From Psychroflexus lacisalsi (GTDB lineage Bacteria; Bacteroidota; Bacteroidia; Flavobacteriales; Flavobacteriaceae), in assembly GCF_020164495.1 (NCBI RefSeq), contig NZ_JAIQYZ010000002.1:1-64000 (forward strand): DNA of 64,000 bases, given 5' to 3'. Made by a program: the position numbers and the translations under genes. Under the pieces are notes generated by a model. That model was given only the letters and a program-made list of their open reading frames with translations, did not search any database and was not told the DNA's origin. Positions 17,853-25,754 of the stretch are shown here, piece by piece (positions within the stretch are counted from its first letter, which is position 1; each line of letters opens with the position of its first letter).

Positions 17853-17884
17853 ATATTATATAATATTAATCGATCGATCTTTTG

Positions 17885-18865
17885 TTAATCAATGTAGCCC
17901 TTCTCTCGCATCCAATCATCGTTAAACATTTTACCAACGTAACGGCTTCCATGGTCATGAAATAAGACAACTACGACATCATCTTTTTTGAAATGCTTTT
18001 TCAATTGTAAGAGTCCCTTCACAGCAGCTCCGGCAGAGTTTCCCAAAAACATGCCTTCTTCTTTGGCTAATTTTTGAGTATAAACCGCAGCATCTTTATC
18101 GGTGACTTTAGTAAAGCCGTCGATGCCATCAAATCTGACATTCAGTGGTAAAATATCTTCTCCAATCCCTTCAGTCACGTAAGGATAAATTTCCTTTTCA
18201 TCAAAAATCCCTGTCTCATGGTATTTTTTGAAGACAGAACCGTAAGTATCAATACCCCAAACTTTAATGTCAGGATTTTTCATTTTTAAATAGCTGCTTA
18301 CACCAGAAATAGTTCCTCCAGTCCCTACGCCTACGACAAAATGAGTAATTTTACCGTCAGTCTGCTCCCAAATTTCGGGTCCGGTAGTCTTAAAATGAGC
18401 TTTACAGTTTGATGGATTATCATACTGATTTACATACCAGGAATTTGGCGTTTCTTCAGCCAATCTTTTGGATGTAGAATAATAAGATCTTGGGTCATCT
18501 GGAGCAACGTCGGTTGGACAAACATGAACATCACAACCCACTGCTCTCAAAATATCCATTTTCTCCTTACTCTGCTTGTCACTTAGTACACAAACCACTT
18601 TGTAACCTTTCACAATAGCTACTAAAGCCAGCCCCATACCCGTGTTTCCAGAGGTGCCTTCAATGATAGTTCCGCCTGGTTTCAAAATTCCATTAGCTTC
18701 AGCATCTTCTATCATTTGCAAAGCCATTCGGTCTTTGACAGAATTTCCGGGATTGAAGGTTTCATACTTGGCTAAAACCAAAGCATCAATCTCTTCAACT
18801 ATTTTATTCATTTTCACCATTGGCGTTTTACCAATAGTTCCAAGGATATTTTCAGCGTAATCCAT
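17885..18865 (-). CDS. Cystathionine beta-synthase-like / cysteine synthase PLP enzyme
   Basis: A 326-residue fold-type II PLP enzyme acting in sulfur amino-acid metabolism. The PLP lysine is Lys44 in NPGNSVKDR, the substrate loop is EGTSGNTGMG (about 69-78), and the phosphate-binding loop is GVGTGGT (about 180-186). Internal wording such as WYVNQYDNPSNCKAHFKTTG and the C-terminal FNDDWM follow the catalytic core of cystathionine beta-synthase more closely than CysK or CysM, but the regulatory CBS-domain pair is absent. Cystathionine synthesis from homocysteine and serine, or cysteine synthesis, are both possible. Monocistronic, with its own promoter and terminator. Confidence 0.82.
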   Translation of the reverse strand: MDYAENILGTIGKTPMVKMNKIVEEIDALVLAKYETFNPGNSVKDRMALQMIEDAEANGILKPGGTIIEGTSGNTGMGLALVAIVKGYKVVCVLSDKQSKEKMDILRAVGCDVHVCPTDVAPDDPRSYYSTSKRLAEETPNSWYVNQYDNPSNCKAHFKTTGPEIWEQTDGKITHFVVGVGTGGTISGVSSYLKMKNPDIKVWGIDTYGSVFKKYHETGIFDEKEIYPYVTEGIGEDILPLNVRFDGIDGFTKVTDKDAAVYTQKLAKEEGMFLGNSAGAAVKGLLQLKKHFKKDDVVVVLFHDHGSRYVGKMFNDDWMREKGYID

Positions 18866-18882
18866 AGTTTATTTTTAGAATC

Positions 18883-18891
18883 GCAAATATA
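18883..18891 (-). promoter_or_regulatory. -7 element for the CBS-like gene
   Basis: The minus strand reads TATATTTGC ending 17 nt before the ATG at 18865. No clear -33 TTG. Confidence 0.5.
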
Positions 18892-18945
18892 AAAAAGTAA
18901 TAATCATTTATGGAATTATACCCTTTAGACTAATTCCAATCTTTA

Positions 18946-20181
18946 TTATTCAAATTTCATGGCTTTTACAGGAGAAATCTTAGTAATGATGACAGAAGGA
19001 ATCAAAAGCATCAAAATACATAATAATAAAGTTCCAAGGTTTATGAGAAGAATATAATCTAAGCTTAAGTAAATTGGAGCTTCGGACACATAATAAGTTT
19101 CTGGGTTTAATGGAATAACTTTCAAGTATTTCTGTATTAGCAGCAATGAAATCCCTATGACATTTCCCCAAAACAAACCTTTGAAAATCAAGAAACCAGC
19201 ATTGTATAGAAATATCTTTCTTATACTCCAGTCAGACGACCCTAAAGATTTTAAAATACCTATCATCTGTGTTCGCTCCAAAATCAAAACCAACAAAGCA
19301 GTAATCATATTGATCCCCGCCACCAAAATCATGATTCCAATAATTAATATAATATTAAAATCGAACATTTTTAACCATTCAAAAATCGATGGATATAATT
19401 CTATGATGGTACTGGCGTTCAAAAAGGAGTCTACTTCTTCATACACTTTATAGCCAACTTCTTTAATGTCTGAGAAGTCTTCCACAAACAATTCAAACTG
19501 ACCGATTTGATCTTTATCCCAATTGTTTAACCGTTGAATTTGCTTTAAATCGGCGATAATATACGTTTCATCGAACTCTTTAAAACCTGAATCAAATATT
19601 CCTGAAATTGTTAAACCAACTGATCGTGGAAGACGATCTTGATCATCCCTTATAAAATAAACAATAAGTTTATCACCAAGTTGAAAACCAAGACGTTGAG
19701 CAAGATAATTCGAAATTAATACTTCTCTGCTAATAGTTTCATCGAAAACTGGAAGCTTTCCCTCGATAAGGTATTCTTCTAAATATTTCCAGCGGTAATT
19801 TGCTTCAACACCTTTAACCACTATACCTTCGAAATTGGTTTCGGTTCGGATGATTCCATACTTTGTCGCCACTTTTTGGATGTGTTCTATTTCTGGAACC
19901 GCAGTAAATTCTGGATAAAAGTCCTGTTGAGTTGTGATGGGATTTTGAGTAATCGTAGACTGGTTGTTGGAAAAATTGTTGATCACAATGTGCCCGTTAA
20001 AGGCAGCAATCTTTTCTCTTATTTTATTTTGAAGACCCAAACCTGTGCTTATCGCCACAAACATCATAATGATGCCAATCGCAATTGCGGAAATTGCAAT
20101 TTTTATTATCGGAGCCGATATGTTACTTTTATGATCGGTTTTGGTAACAAGCCGTTTAGAAATAAAATATTCAAAATTCAA
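18946..20181 (-). CDS. FtsX-like ABC transporter permease (LolC/E type)
   Basis: A 411-residue inner-membrane permease with the MacB/FtsX topology: one N-terminal helix (about 25-50), a large periplasmic domain (about 50-270), and three C-terminal helices (about 275-300, 318-345, 372-400). The N-terminus (FEYFISKRL) and the segment ERTQMIGILKSLGSSDWSIRKIF resemble LolC/LolE-like lipoprotein-release permeases of Bacteroidota. No ATPase gene is adjacent, so the partner is elsewhere. The start is TTG at 20181; no in-frame ATG or GTG is nearby. It lies only 8 bp from the start codon of the divergent NamZ-like gene. Confidence 0.8.
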   Translation of the reverse strand: MNFEYFISKRLVTKTDHKSNISAPIIKIAISAIAIGIIMMFVAISTGLGLQNKIREKIAAFNGHIVINNFSNNQSTITQNPITTQQDFYPEFTAVPEIEHIQKVATKYGIIRTETNFEGIVVKGVEANYRWKYLEEYLIEGKLPVFDETISREVLISNYLAQRLGFQLGDKLIVYFIRDDQDRLPRSVGLTISGIFDSGFKEFDETYIIADLKQIQRLNNWDKDQIGQFELFVEDFSDIKEVGYKVYEEVDSFLNASTIIELYPSIFEWLKMFDFNIILIIGIMILVAGINMITALLVLILERTQMIGILKSLGSSDWSIRKIFLYNAGFLIFKGLFWGNVIGISLLLIQKYLKVIPLNPETYYVSEAPIYLSLDYILLINLGTLLLCILMLLIPSVIITKISPVKAMKFE

Positions 20182-20189
20182 TCTCAGGT

Positions 20190-21389
20190 ATGGTTTTAAG
20201 GTGGCTCAAAAATACAGTTTATTTTCTTCTTTTGGTATGTATTTCTTGCACTGCTCAAGTTAGAACTGAATCTTCTTCTGAAGAAATTATCATAGCTGCC
20301 AATCGTACTGAAAGTTACCTTCCACTTTTAGAAGGAAAAAAGGTGGGTATCGTTGGAAATCAAACCTCAGTGATATTCAAACCTGAAGGACAACACATTC
20401 ATCTGGTCGATTCACTTTTGAAACACAACGTTTCCGTAAAAAAAGTCTTTGCACCAGAACACGGTTTTCGTGGGACAGCGGATGCCGGAGAAATTATAAA
20501 AGATGGAATAGATACTAAAACGAGCTTACCCATTATCTCACTTTATGGCAACCAAAAGAAACCAAAACCAGAACATTTAGAGGATTTGGATATTATCATA
20601 TTTGACATTCAGGATGTTGGCGCTAGGTTTTATACTTACATCTCCACTTTACATTATATTATGGAAGCTTGCGCTGAGAACAATATTAAGCTTTTAGTTT
20701 TGGACCGGCCAAATCCCAACGGTTATTATATTGATGGTCCAGTTCTGGAAAAAGAATTTAAAAGTTTTGTAGGCATGCACCCTATACCAGTTGTTCACGG
20801 ATTAACGATTGGCGAATATGCTCAAATGATTAATAGGGAAAAATGGCTAAAGGACGGCGTCCAATGTGAGCTGAATGTAATCAAAATGGACAATTACAAG
20901 GTTGGCGAAGCTTACGATTTGCCTATTAAATCTTCCCCTAACCTACCAAACTCTAAGTCTATCAATTTGTATCCCAGTTTGTGTTTTTTTGAAGGAACCA
21001 ACGTGAATGCAGGTCGTGGAACTTCGATGCAATTTCAAATTTTTGGATCACCTTTTTTGGACCCTTCTGTTTTTGATTATGAATTTACTCCAGTTCCCAA
21101 CTCTGGTGCCAAATATCCAAAACATGAAAACCAACTTTGTTTTGGCAAAAACCTTCAAAATCATAAGGATCTTGATTATTTAAATTTGGACTGGCTGCTT
21201 CAGGCGTATCATCACACTCAGGACAAATCATCATTTTTCAACGATTTTTTTAATAAACTGGCAGGAAATTCGAGCTTGCAGCGGCAAATTCAGCAGGGAA
21301 AAACAGCAGAAAAAATAAGAGAAAGCTGGCAAACTGACTTGGAAGCTTATAAAGTCAAAATAAAGCCATATTTGCTTTATGATCGATGA
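20190..21389 (+). CDS. DUF1343 / NamZ-type exo-beta-N-acetylmuramidase lipoprotein
   Basis: A 399-residue exported protein of the DUF1343 family, whose characterised members (NamZ) release terminal MurNAc from peptidoglycan fragments. A signal peptide with lipobox VCISC places Cys20 as the lipidated residue. Family stretches visible are KVGIVGNQTSVI, FAPEHGFRGTADAGE, ISLYGNQKKP, DIQDVGARFYTYISTLHYIM, LDRPNPNGYYIDGP and FFEGTNVNAGRGTSMQFQIFG. MurQ (MurNAc-6-phosphate etherase) is at 34370-35191, so the window encodes two steps of MurNAc salvage. The start is divergent from, and 8 bp away from, the permease start. Confidence 0.87.
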   Translation: MVLRWLKNTVYFLLLVCISCTAQVRTESSSEEIIIAANRTESYLPLLEGKKVGIVGNQTSVIFKPEGQHIHLVDSLLKHNVSVKKVFAPEHGFRGTADAGEIIKDGIDTKTSLPIISLYGNQKKPKPEHLEDLDIIIFDIQDVGARFYTYISTLHYIMEACAENNIKLLVLDRPNPNGYYIDGPVLEKEFKSFVGMHPIPVVHGLTIGEYAQMINREKWLKDGVQCELNVIKMDNYKVGEAYDLPIKSSPNLPNSKSINLYPSLCFFEGTNVNAGRGTSMQFQIFGSPFLDPSVFDYEFTPVPNSGAKYPKHENQLCFGKNLQNHKDLDYLNLDWLLQAYHHTQDKSSFFNDFFNKLAGNSSLQRQIQQGKTAEKIRESWQTDLEAYKVKIKPYLLYDR

Positions 21390-21394
21390 TTTTA

Positions 21395-21432
21395 GTGAAC
21401 TGGTCAACCAGTTTACTAGTCTACCAGTTCAC
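21395..21432. repeat. Palindromic repeat of ACTGGT/ACCAGT units
   Basis: GTGAACTGGT (21395-21404) and its exact reverse complement (21423-21432) flank a second ACCAGTT copy at 21407-21413, so the central arm can pair two ways. It lies between the convergent NamZ-like and OsmC genes and has no T-tract. It may be a small repetitive element or a bidirectional transcription or RNA-end structure. Confidence 0.5.
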
Positions 21433-21439
21433 CAGTCCT

Positions 21440-21862
21440 CTATTCCACCAACTCCCCATTCAACTCCACCTGATACTGAATATCTACTGTAGCATCCAGC
21501 ATTTTGGAGACTGAACAGTACTTTTCAAATGACAATTGAGCAGCACGTTTGGCCTTATTGGCAGGAATATCTCCTTTTAGTTTTACAAGCAGTTTAATCG
21601 TATGGAAAACTTTGGGATCGGTGTCGTTCCTAAAACCTTCTACCTCAACATTCAGATCTTTGACTTCATGGTTTTGCTTTTTCAAAATATGAAGAATATC
21701 GATACTACTGCAACCAGCTGTTCCCATCAAGATCAATTCCATCGGACTGGGAGCTTGCGGATTTGGTGCCGAAGAATTGTACAGTTCTATACTTTGGCCT
21801 GCAGCATTCTGAGCTTCAAAGTGCACGTCGCTATTCGGTTTTTTATGTAAGCTTACTTTCAT
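21440..21862 (-). CDS. OsmC family protein
   Basis: A 140-residue cytosolic OsmC/Ohr-fold protein. The two redox cysteines are present: Cys51 in MGTAGCSSIDIL and Cys116 in FEKYCSVSKML, consistent with thiol-dependent peroxide reduction, probably of organic hydroperoxides. The sequence is of the general OsmC/YhfA-like type rather than Ohr. Length is normal. It converges on the NamZ-like gene and diverges from metK. Confidence 0.85.
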   Translation of the reverse strand: MKVSLHKKPNSDVHFEAQNAAGQSIELYNSSAPNPQAPSPMELILMGTAGCSSIDILHILKKQNHEVKDLNVEVEGFRNDTDPKVFHTIKLLVKLKGDIPANKAKRAAQLSFEKYCSVSKMLDATVDIQYQVELNGELVE

Positions 21863-21950
21863 GATTATGTAATTTTATACAAAACAAACGAATCTGGAGT
21901 ATAAATCTGCTAAAAATAACATAATACAATTTAGAATGCTTCAAATTTAT

Positions 21951-21959
21951 TATGTTTGC
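21951..21959 (+). promoter_or_regulatory. -7 element of the metK promoter
   Basis: TATGTTTGC is a perfect TAnnTTTGY box. Transcription would start near 21964, at the 5' edge of the riboswitch P1 stem, which fits a promoter dedicated to the aptamer. No good -33 TTG is seen. Confidence 0.55.
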
Positions 21960-21960
21960 A

Positions 21961-22012
21961 TTGAGGAAGGATTTGACTGATTGCAACCTCTTTTTAAAAT
22001 GCTAAAGCAGTG
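21961..22012 (+). ncRNA. SAM-II-type riboswitch upstream of metK
   Basis: The segment has the order and wording of the SAM-II class: a short P1 stem GAGG (21963-21966) / CCTC (21987-21990) enclosing GATTTGACTGATTGCAA, then a U/A-rich linker and AAAATGCTAAAGCAGT. Loop bases ACTG (21976-21979) can pair with CAGT (22008-22011), giving the H-type pseudoknot expected of SAM-II; known examples use different bases there, so this looks like covariation. The next gene is SAM synthetase, the expected target for feedback by SAM. I recognised it from memory of the consensus, not by a covariance search. Confidence 0.75.
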
Positions 22013-22024
22013 CACAAATTAAAA

Positions 22025-22057
22025 TATAGTCCTGTCAATTCCTTCCTTACGACTATA
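22025..22057 (+). promoter_or_regulatory. Candidate expression platform of the metK riboswitch
   Basis: TATAGTC (22025-22031) and GACTATA (22051-22057) form a 7-bp stem. Its loop contains TCCTTCC (22040-22046), complementary to GGAAGGA (21965-21971) that overlaps P1. The two pairings are mutually exclusive with P1 and could switch accessibility of the ATG at 22075. There is no T-tract, so control of translation initiation is more likely than termination. Confidence 0.4.
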
Positions 22058-22074
22058 ACTTTAAACATTACTTT

Positions 22075-23325
22075 ATGTCTTATTTATTTACTTCAGAAAG
22101 TGTATCTGAAGGACACCCAGATAAAATCGCCGATCAAATTAGCGATGCCTTACTCGATTCGTTTTTAGCTTTTGATGAAACGTCTAAAGTCGCCTGCGAA
22201 ACTCTAGTCACCACTGGCCAAGTGGTTTTAGCTGGAGAAGTGAGAAGTAACACTTATCTAGACGTGCAGCAAATCGCTAGAGACGTCATCAACGACATTG
22301 GCTATACCAAAGGAGAATACCAGTTTTCTGGAGATTCCTGTGGGGTTATTTCTTTAATTCATGAGCAATCCAAAGACATTTACCAGGGAGTCGACCGGGA
22401 ATCTAAGGAAAGTCAAGGTGCCGGTGACCAGGGAATGATGTTTGGTTACGCTACCAACGAAACCGAAAATTACATGCCATTGGCATTGGATATTTCTCAC
22501 AAACTACTTATCGAACTCGCCAAGCTTCGCAGAGAAAACGATGACATTACCTACTTACGACCAGATGCCAAGGCGCAAGTCACTATCGAATATTCCGATG
22601 ACAACGTTCCTCAACGCATCGATACTATTGTGGTATCTACCCAACACGATGATTTTGACAGAGACGATACCATGCTCAATAAAATTGAAGGCGACATCAA
22701 GTCAATTTTGATTCCACGTGTCAAATCGCTTTTTACAGACGATATTCAGAAGTTATTTAACGACGACATTACTTACCACATTAACCCGACTGGTAAATTT
22801 GTGATTGGTGGACCTCACGGAGATGCGGGACTGACTGGTCGCAAAATTATTGTAGACACATACGGCGGTAAAGGTGCCCACGGTGGTGGTGCTTTTTCTG
22901 GAAAAGACCCGAGTAAAGTAGACCGTTCTGCAGCATATGCTGCCAGACACGTAGCCAAAAATATGGTTGCTGCAGGTATTGCTGACGAAGTGCTTGTCCA
23001 GGTGTCTTACGCTATTGGCGTGAGTGAACCGACTTCCATTTTGGTGAACACAACCAATAAACACATCGATATGAGCGATGGGGACATTGCCAGAAAAATA
23101 AGAGAGATTTTTGATATGCGTCCCGGAATGATCGAAGATCGCCTCAAGCTGCGTAACCCTATTTATCGAGAAACCGCCGCTTACGGCCACATGGGGAAAG
23201 AGCCTAGATTTGAAACCAAAATCTACCGCTCCGATTACTCTGGTGAAGTGCGCCGCGAAGTCGAATTGTTCACCTGGGAAAAACTGGATTACGTCGACCA
23301 ATTGAAAGAAGCTTTTGAATTGTAG
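22075..23325 (+). CDS. metK: S-adenosylmethionine synthetase
   Basis: A 416-residue enzyme making S-adenosylmethionine from methionine and ATP in the cytosol. Signature stretches are [19 protein letters not shown] (about residues 7-25), [12 protein letters not shown], the phosphate-loop motif [19 protein letters not shown] (about 265-283) and a normal C-terminus. GC content and codon choice are higher than in neighbouring genes (many GGT, ACC, GAC codons), typical of a strongly expressed gene. Transcribed alone behind a SAM-II-like riboswitch, implying feedback by its own product. Confidence 0.97.
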   Translation: MSYLFTSESVSEGHPDKIADQISDALLDSFLAFDETSKVACETLVTTGQVVLAGEVRSNTYLDVQQIARDVINDIGYTKGEYQFSGDSCGVISLIHEQSKDIYQGVDRESKESQGAGDQGMMFGYATNETENYMPLALDISHKLLIELAKLRRENDDITYLRPDAKAQVTIEYSDDNVPQRIDTIVVSTQHDDFDRDDTMLNKIEGDIKSILIPRVKSLFTDDIQKLFNDDITYHINPTGKFVIGGPHGDAGLTGRKIIVDTYGGKGAHGGGAFSGKDPSKVDRSAAYAARHVAKNMVAAGIADEVLVQVSYAIGVSEPTSILVNTTNKHIDMSDGDIARKIREIFDMRPGMIEDRLKLRNPIYRETAAYGHMGKEPRFETKIYRSDYSGEVRREVELFTWEKLDYVDQLKEAFEL

Positions 23326-23409
23326 TTACTACTGAATTTAATATAAGTTGAATTTAAAGTATAACGACAATGAGCTTAAAGCTTAAACTAAATTGATGCA
23401 GCGTCCAGG

Positions 23410-23449
23410 TTGTTAGCCTTGTCCCAAAAGCACGGGATAAAGCTAACAA
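23410..23449. repeat. Long hairpin, possible MITE-like element
   Basis: TTGTTAGC, one unpaired base, TTGTCCC, an 8-nt loop, GGGATAA, one unpaired base, then GCTAACAA. Two stems of 8 and 7 bp (one G-U) stack with a single mismatch. There is no T-tract. It does not have the arm order of an integron attC site. Confidence 0.5.
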
Positions 23450-23497
23450 GCTCAACACGTAGGAGTAAACTAAGATGTCAGGGCTACGCCCCTTTTT

Positions 23498-23680
23498 TCA
23501 TATTTTACAGCTCTTTATTACCAAAAATATCACAGCTAAAGCCCCTAATTCATCCTCATTAATCAAAATTTTTCTATGTATTGCTTTGTGAAAAACTTTG
23601 CGGGCTTTGCCTGAAAAAACATCTGTTTTAATTCGGGGATAGCGCCCAAAGATCTTAGCAACTGCTAATCGAGGGGGCAA
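23498..23680 (-). pseudogene. Degenerate fragment, possibly of a GxxExxY protein
   Basis: The frame encodes about 60 residues from a TTG codon. Its end, INEDELGALAV, resembles the N-terminal motif of flavobacterial GxxExxY proteins (NENELG.lAV...H..LGPGLLE), but the frame stops before the defining GPGLLE and GxxExxY parts. The preceding residues are basic and unlike a protein core. I treat it as a remnant rather than a gene; the family link is weak and by eye. Confidence 0.3.
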
Positions 23681-23799
23681 CGCACTGACATTTAAGTTGG
23701 GAAAAAGTCAATGAATAGACCAAAAAATTAATTAAACTTATAAACCACTTAAAACATGACCAACTTTAGTATTTTTTCAGATAAGGTTTTAAAAAAAAA

Positions 23800-24855
23800 T
23801 CAAGCTTTAATAAAAGCAAGGTCTAAACTCTCTTGATGAGTTTTTATAATTTTACAAATTTCATCTGCTTTTTTATCATTTGTATCTATACCCAGGCAAG
23901 CTTTGTTATAAGGCTCATACATGTTTTTTTTGGTGACATTAAACAAGCCAACGGTTGGTATATTTGTAGATGCTGCTAAATGCATAATACCACAATCTCC
24001 AGTAATAAACACCGAGGTTTGAGAAATAAATGAAGCTAATTCTCTTATACTATTGCTGTAAAACGCAGGTATTTTAAAATCTAAAGAGGATACATTCTCT
24101 ACTGGCAATGCTTCAATTATGTTGTGATTAGGATAATCTTTTTTCAGAGTTGTATAAAAATTATTCCACCACACTTTTGCAAAACATTTATTACCAGTAG
24201 CAAACGTGTATAAGCAAATTGTAGGCTTTTCTAAATCGACGTACTTAGCTAATATTTTTTTTCCTTGATTTAATTCTTCACTTGTCAGTTTAATTTCAAT
24301 GTCAGGTAAGGGTTTACCTGTAAGGGGTTGCTTCAGAAAGTAACGCAAACTATAAATGGGGTATTTTGAAATATGTGATGCATTGGCTGCTTCGAAAAGA
24401 TTCAACTCGCGTTCATAGCCAAAATATTTATAAGTTGATCTTGCTACCTTAGTAGACAAACGACCAGATGAAGAGGAGGCTTCGGCATTGATGACCAAGT
24501 CATATTTGTAGCGTTTCAACTTAAACCATGAGTTCAAATAACGACCTAGTTCATTAAAATGCTTTTTTGGTAAACTGATGATACGATCAACATAATCATA
24601 ATTTTGAAATAGGATTTCTCCAAGATTACCTTTAAGAAATAAATCAATTTTGGCCTCAGGAAACTGCTGATGTACTTCTTTAACCAATGGAGTAATAAGC
24701 AATTGATTTCCAAGCCGATGGTTTGGACGTGTAATTAAAATACGCTTAATACCCCCTTGATCAGAAAGGCTTATACTTTGCTGTTTTAGCAAACTTTTGG
24801 TTATAGATTTTGTAGCCTTTTTTCGAAAAGCATTAATCTTTTTTTTAAAACTCAA
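23800..24855 (-). CDS. Glycosyltransferase family 9 (heptosyltransferase-like)
   Basis: A 351-residue GT9-family enzyme, normally transferring heptose or a similar sugar to the lipopolysaccharide core at the cytoplasmic face. Visible are the N-terminal RILITRPNHRLGNQLLITPLVKEV (a GT-B fold opening with RxxxxGD/N-type loop) and the C-terminal donor-site motif ITGDCGIMHLAASTNIPTVGLF. A basic N-terminal extension of about 35 residues precedes the domain. The start is a TTG at 24855; the nearby ATG is out of frame. It is isolated, not within a visible LPS cluster, although kdsB is also in the window. Confidence 0.83.
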   Translation of the reverse strand: MSFKKKINAFRKKATKSITKSLLKQQSISLSDQGGIKRILITRPNHRLGNQLLITPLVKEVHQQFPEAKIDLFLKGNLGEILFQNYDYVDRIISLPKKHFNELGRYLNSWFKLKRYKYDLVINAEASSSSGRLSTKVARSTYKYFGYERELNLFEAANASHISKYPIYSLRYFLKQPLTGKPLPDIEIKLTSEELNQGKKILAKYVDLEKPTICLYTFATGNKCFAKVWWNNFYTTLKKDYPNHNIIEALPVENVSSLDFKIPAFYSNSIRELASFISQTSVFITGDCGIMHLAASTNIPTVGLFNVTKKNMYEPYNKACLGIDTNDKKADEICKIIKTHQESLDLAFIKA

Positions 24856-25052
24856 AACATAACTAACTTAGGAATTTAATTAATGTTTAAATATACAAAA
24901 ACTAAAATAAAAATTTTGAGTTTTTGTAAACTAATTATTTTGAAAATTGAAAGGAAAAAACCACCCCACACCTGTTAAATAAATTCCCGTCTAAATCCTT
25001 TTATTTGTACAAGCCTTTTTGATCACCTAACTTTACCTAAAATTTATACCTT

Positions 25053-25751
25053 ATGAAACATTTCTCTACATTACTAGTTTTAGCAATTCTTCTTACAGGT
25101 TGCAAGCAGAACAACGAAAAATCTGAAGAGGGCTCTAGTTTAAAGGATTCTACAGAAGTGGGATCTGACAAAGAACTAAGTCTGCTTGATGAAATCGCCT
25201 ACGCCAACGGTTACGAAAACTGGTCTACAGTCGATTCAATTTCTTATACCTTTAATGCTCAAAATGGAGATAATATTTCCAAACGCTCTTGGCAGTGGAA
25301 ACCTAAAACTGGTGAAGTCACTATGAAAACTCAGGACACCACACTTACCTATAACAACACTAATTTTGAAGAAGAAGTTGCCTTTGCTGACCGTGGTTTT
25401 GTGAATGATAAATACTGGTTGTTATTTCCTTACAATTTGGTTTGGGATGAGAATTTTGATCATAAAGTAGCAGAGCAGGTAGAAGCACCCATTTCAGGTG
25501 AATTGATGCAGGAAATTGCCATCATGTATAACAATGATTCAGGTTATACTCCTGGTGACACTTATCATATTTATGTGGATGACAACAAAATAATAAGAGA
25601 ATGGACGTATACACCAAGTGGAAGCGATAAACCAAGACTAGCAACTACCTGGGAAGATTACGAAGACTTTAAAGGCATCAAAATTGCAAAAATGCACGAC
25701 ACCAAAGAAGGCAATTTTAAAATCTTCTTTACTGACATTAGCGTAAATTAA
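25053..25751 (+). CDS. Lipoprotein of unknown function upstream of kynU
   Basis: A 232-residue predicted lipoprotein: the signal peptide MKHFSTLLVLAILLTGC has lipobox LTGC (Cys17), followed by a Ser/Glu-rich linker. The mature part is rich in aromatic residues and alternating beta-like stretches (RSWQWKPKTGEVTMKT, YWLLFPYNLVWDENF, REWTYTPSG), resembling a beta-sheet lipid- or ligand-binding fold. I do not recognise a named family with certainty. Its stop is 3 nt before kynU, so it is probably the first gene of the kynurenine operon, but nothing shows a direct role in tryptophan catabolism. Confidence 0.65.
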   Translation: MKHFSTLLVLAILLTGCKQNNEKSEEGSSLKDSTEVGSDKELSLLDEIAYANGYENWSTVDSISYTFNAQNGDNISKRSWQWKPKTGEVTMKTQDTTLTYNNTNFEEEVAFADRGFVNDKYWLLFPYNLVWDENFDHKVAEQVEAPISGELMQEIAIMYNNDSGYTPGDTYHIYVDDNKIIREWTYTPSGSDKPRLATTWEDYEDFKGIKIAKMHDTKEGNFKIFFTDISVN

Positions 25752-25754
25752 TCT

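Larger units (their letters stand above)
23326..23799. other. Gene-poor stretch with hairpin and degenerate frame
   Basis: About 470 bp between metK and the glycosyltransferase gene, with local GC-richer islands unlike the rest of the intergenic DNA. It contains a long hairpin (23410-23449), a short GC-rich inverted repeat at about 23481-23492 (GGGCTACGCCCC) and a fragmentary reading frame (23498-23680). It has the look of a decayed insertion. Confidence 0.5.

Noticed and set aside
22753-23301. 182-codon antisense frame inside metK
   Set aside because: It lies fully within the conserved metK coding sequence, has no recognisable domain, and is explained by the biased codon use of metK.
23410-23449. 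Possible integron attC site
   Set aside because: The arms read GTTAGC first and GCTAAC last, the opposite order to attC core sites, and no integrase or cassette array is present.
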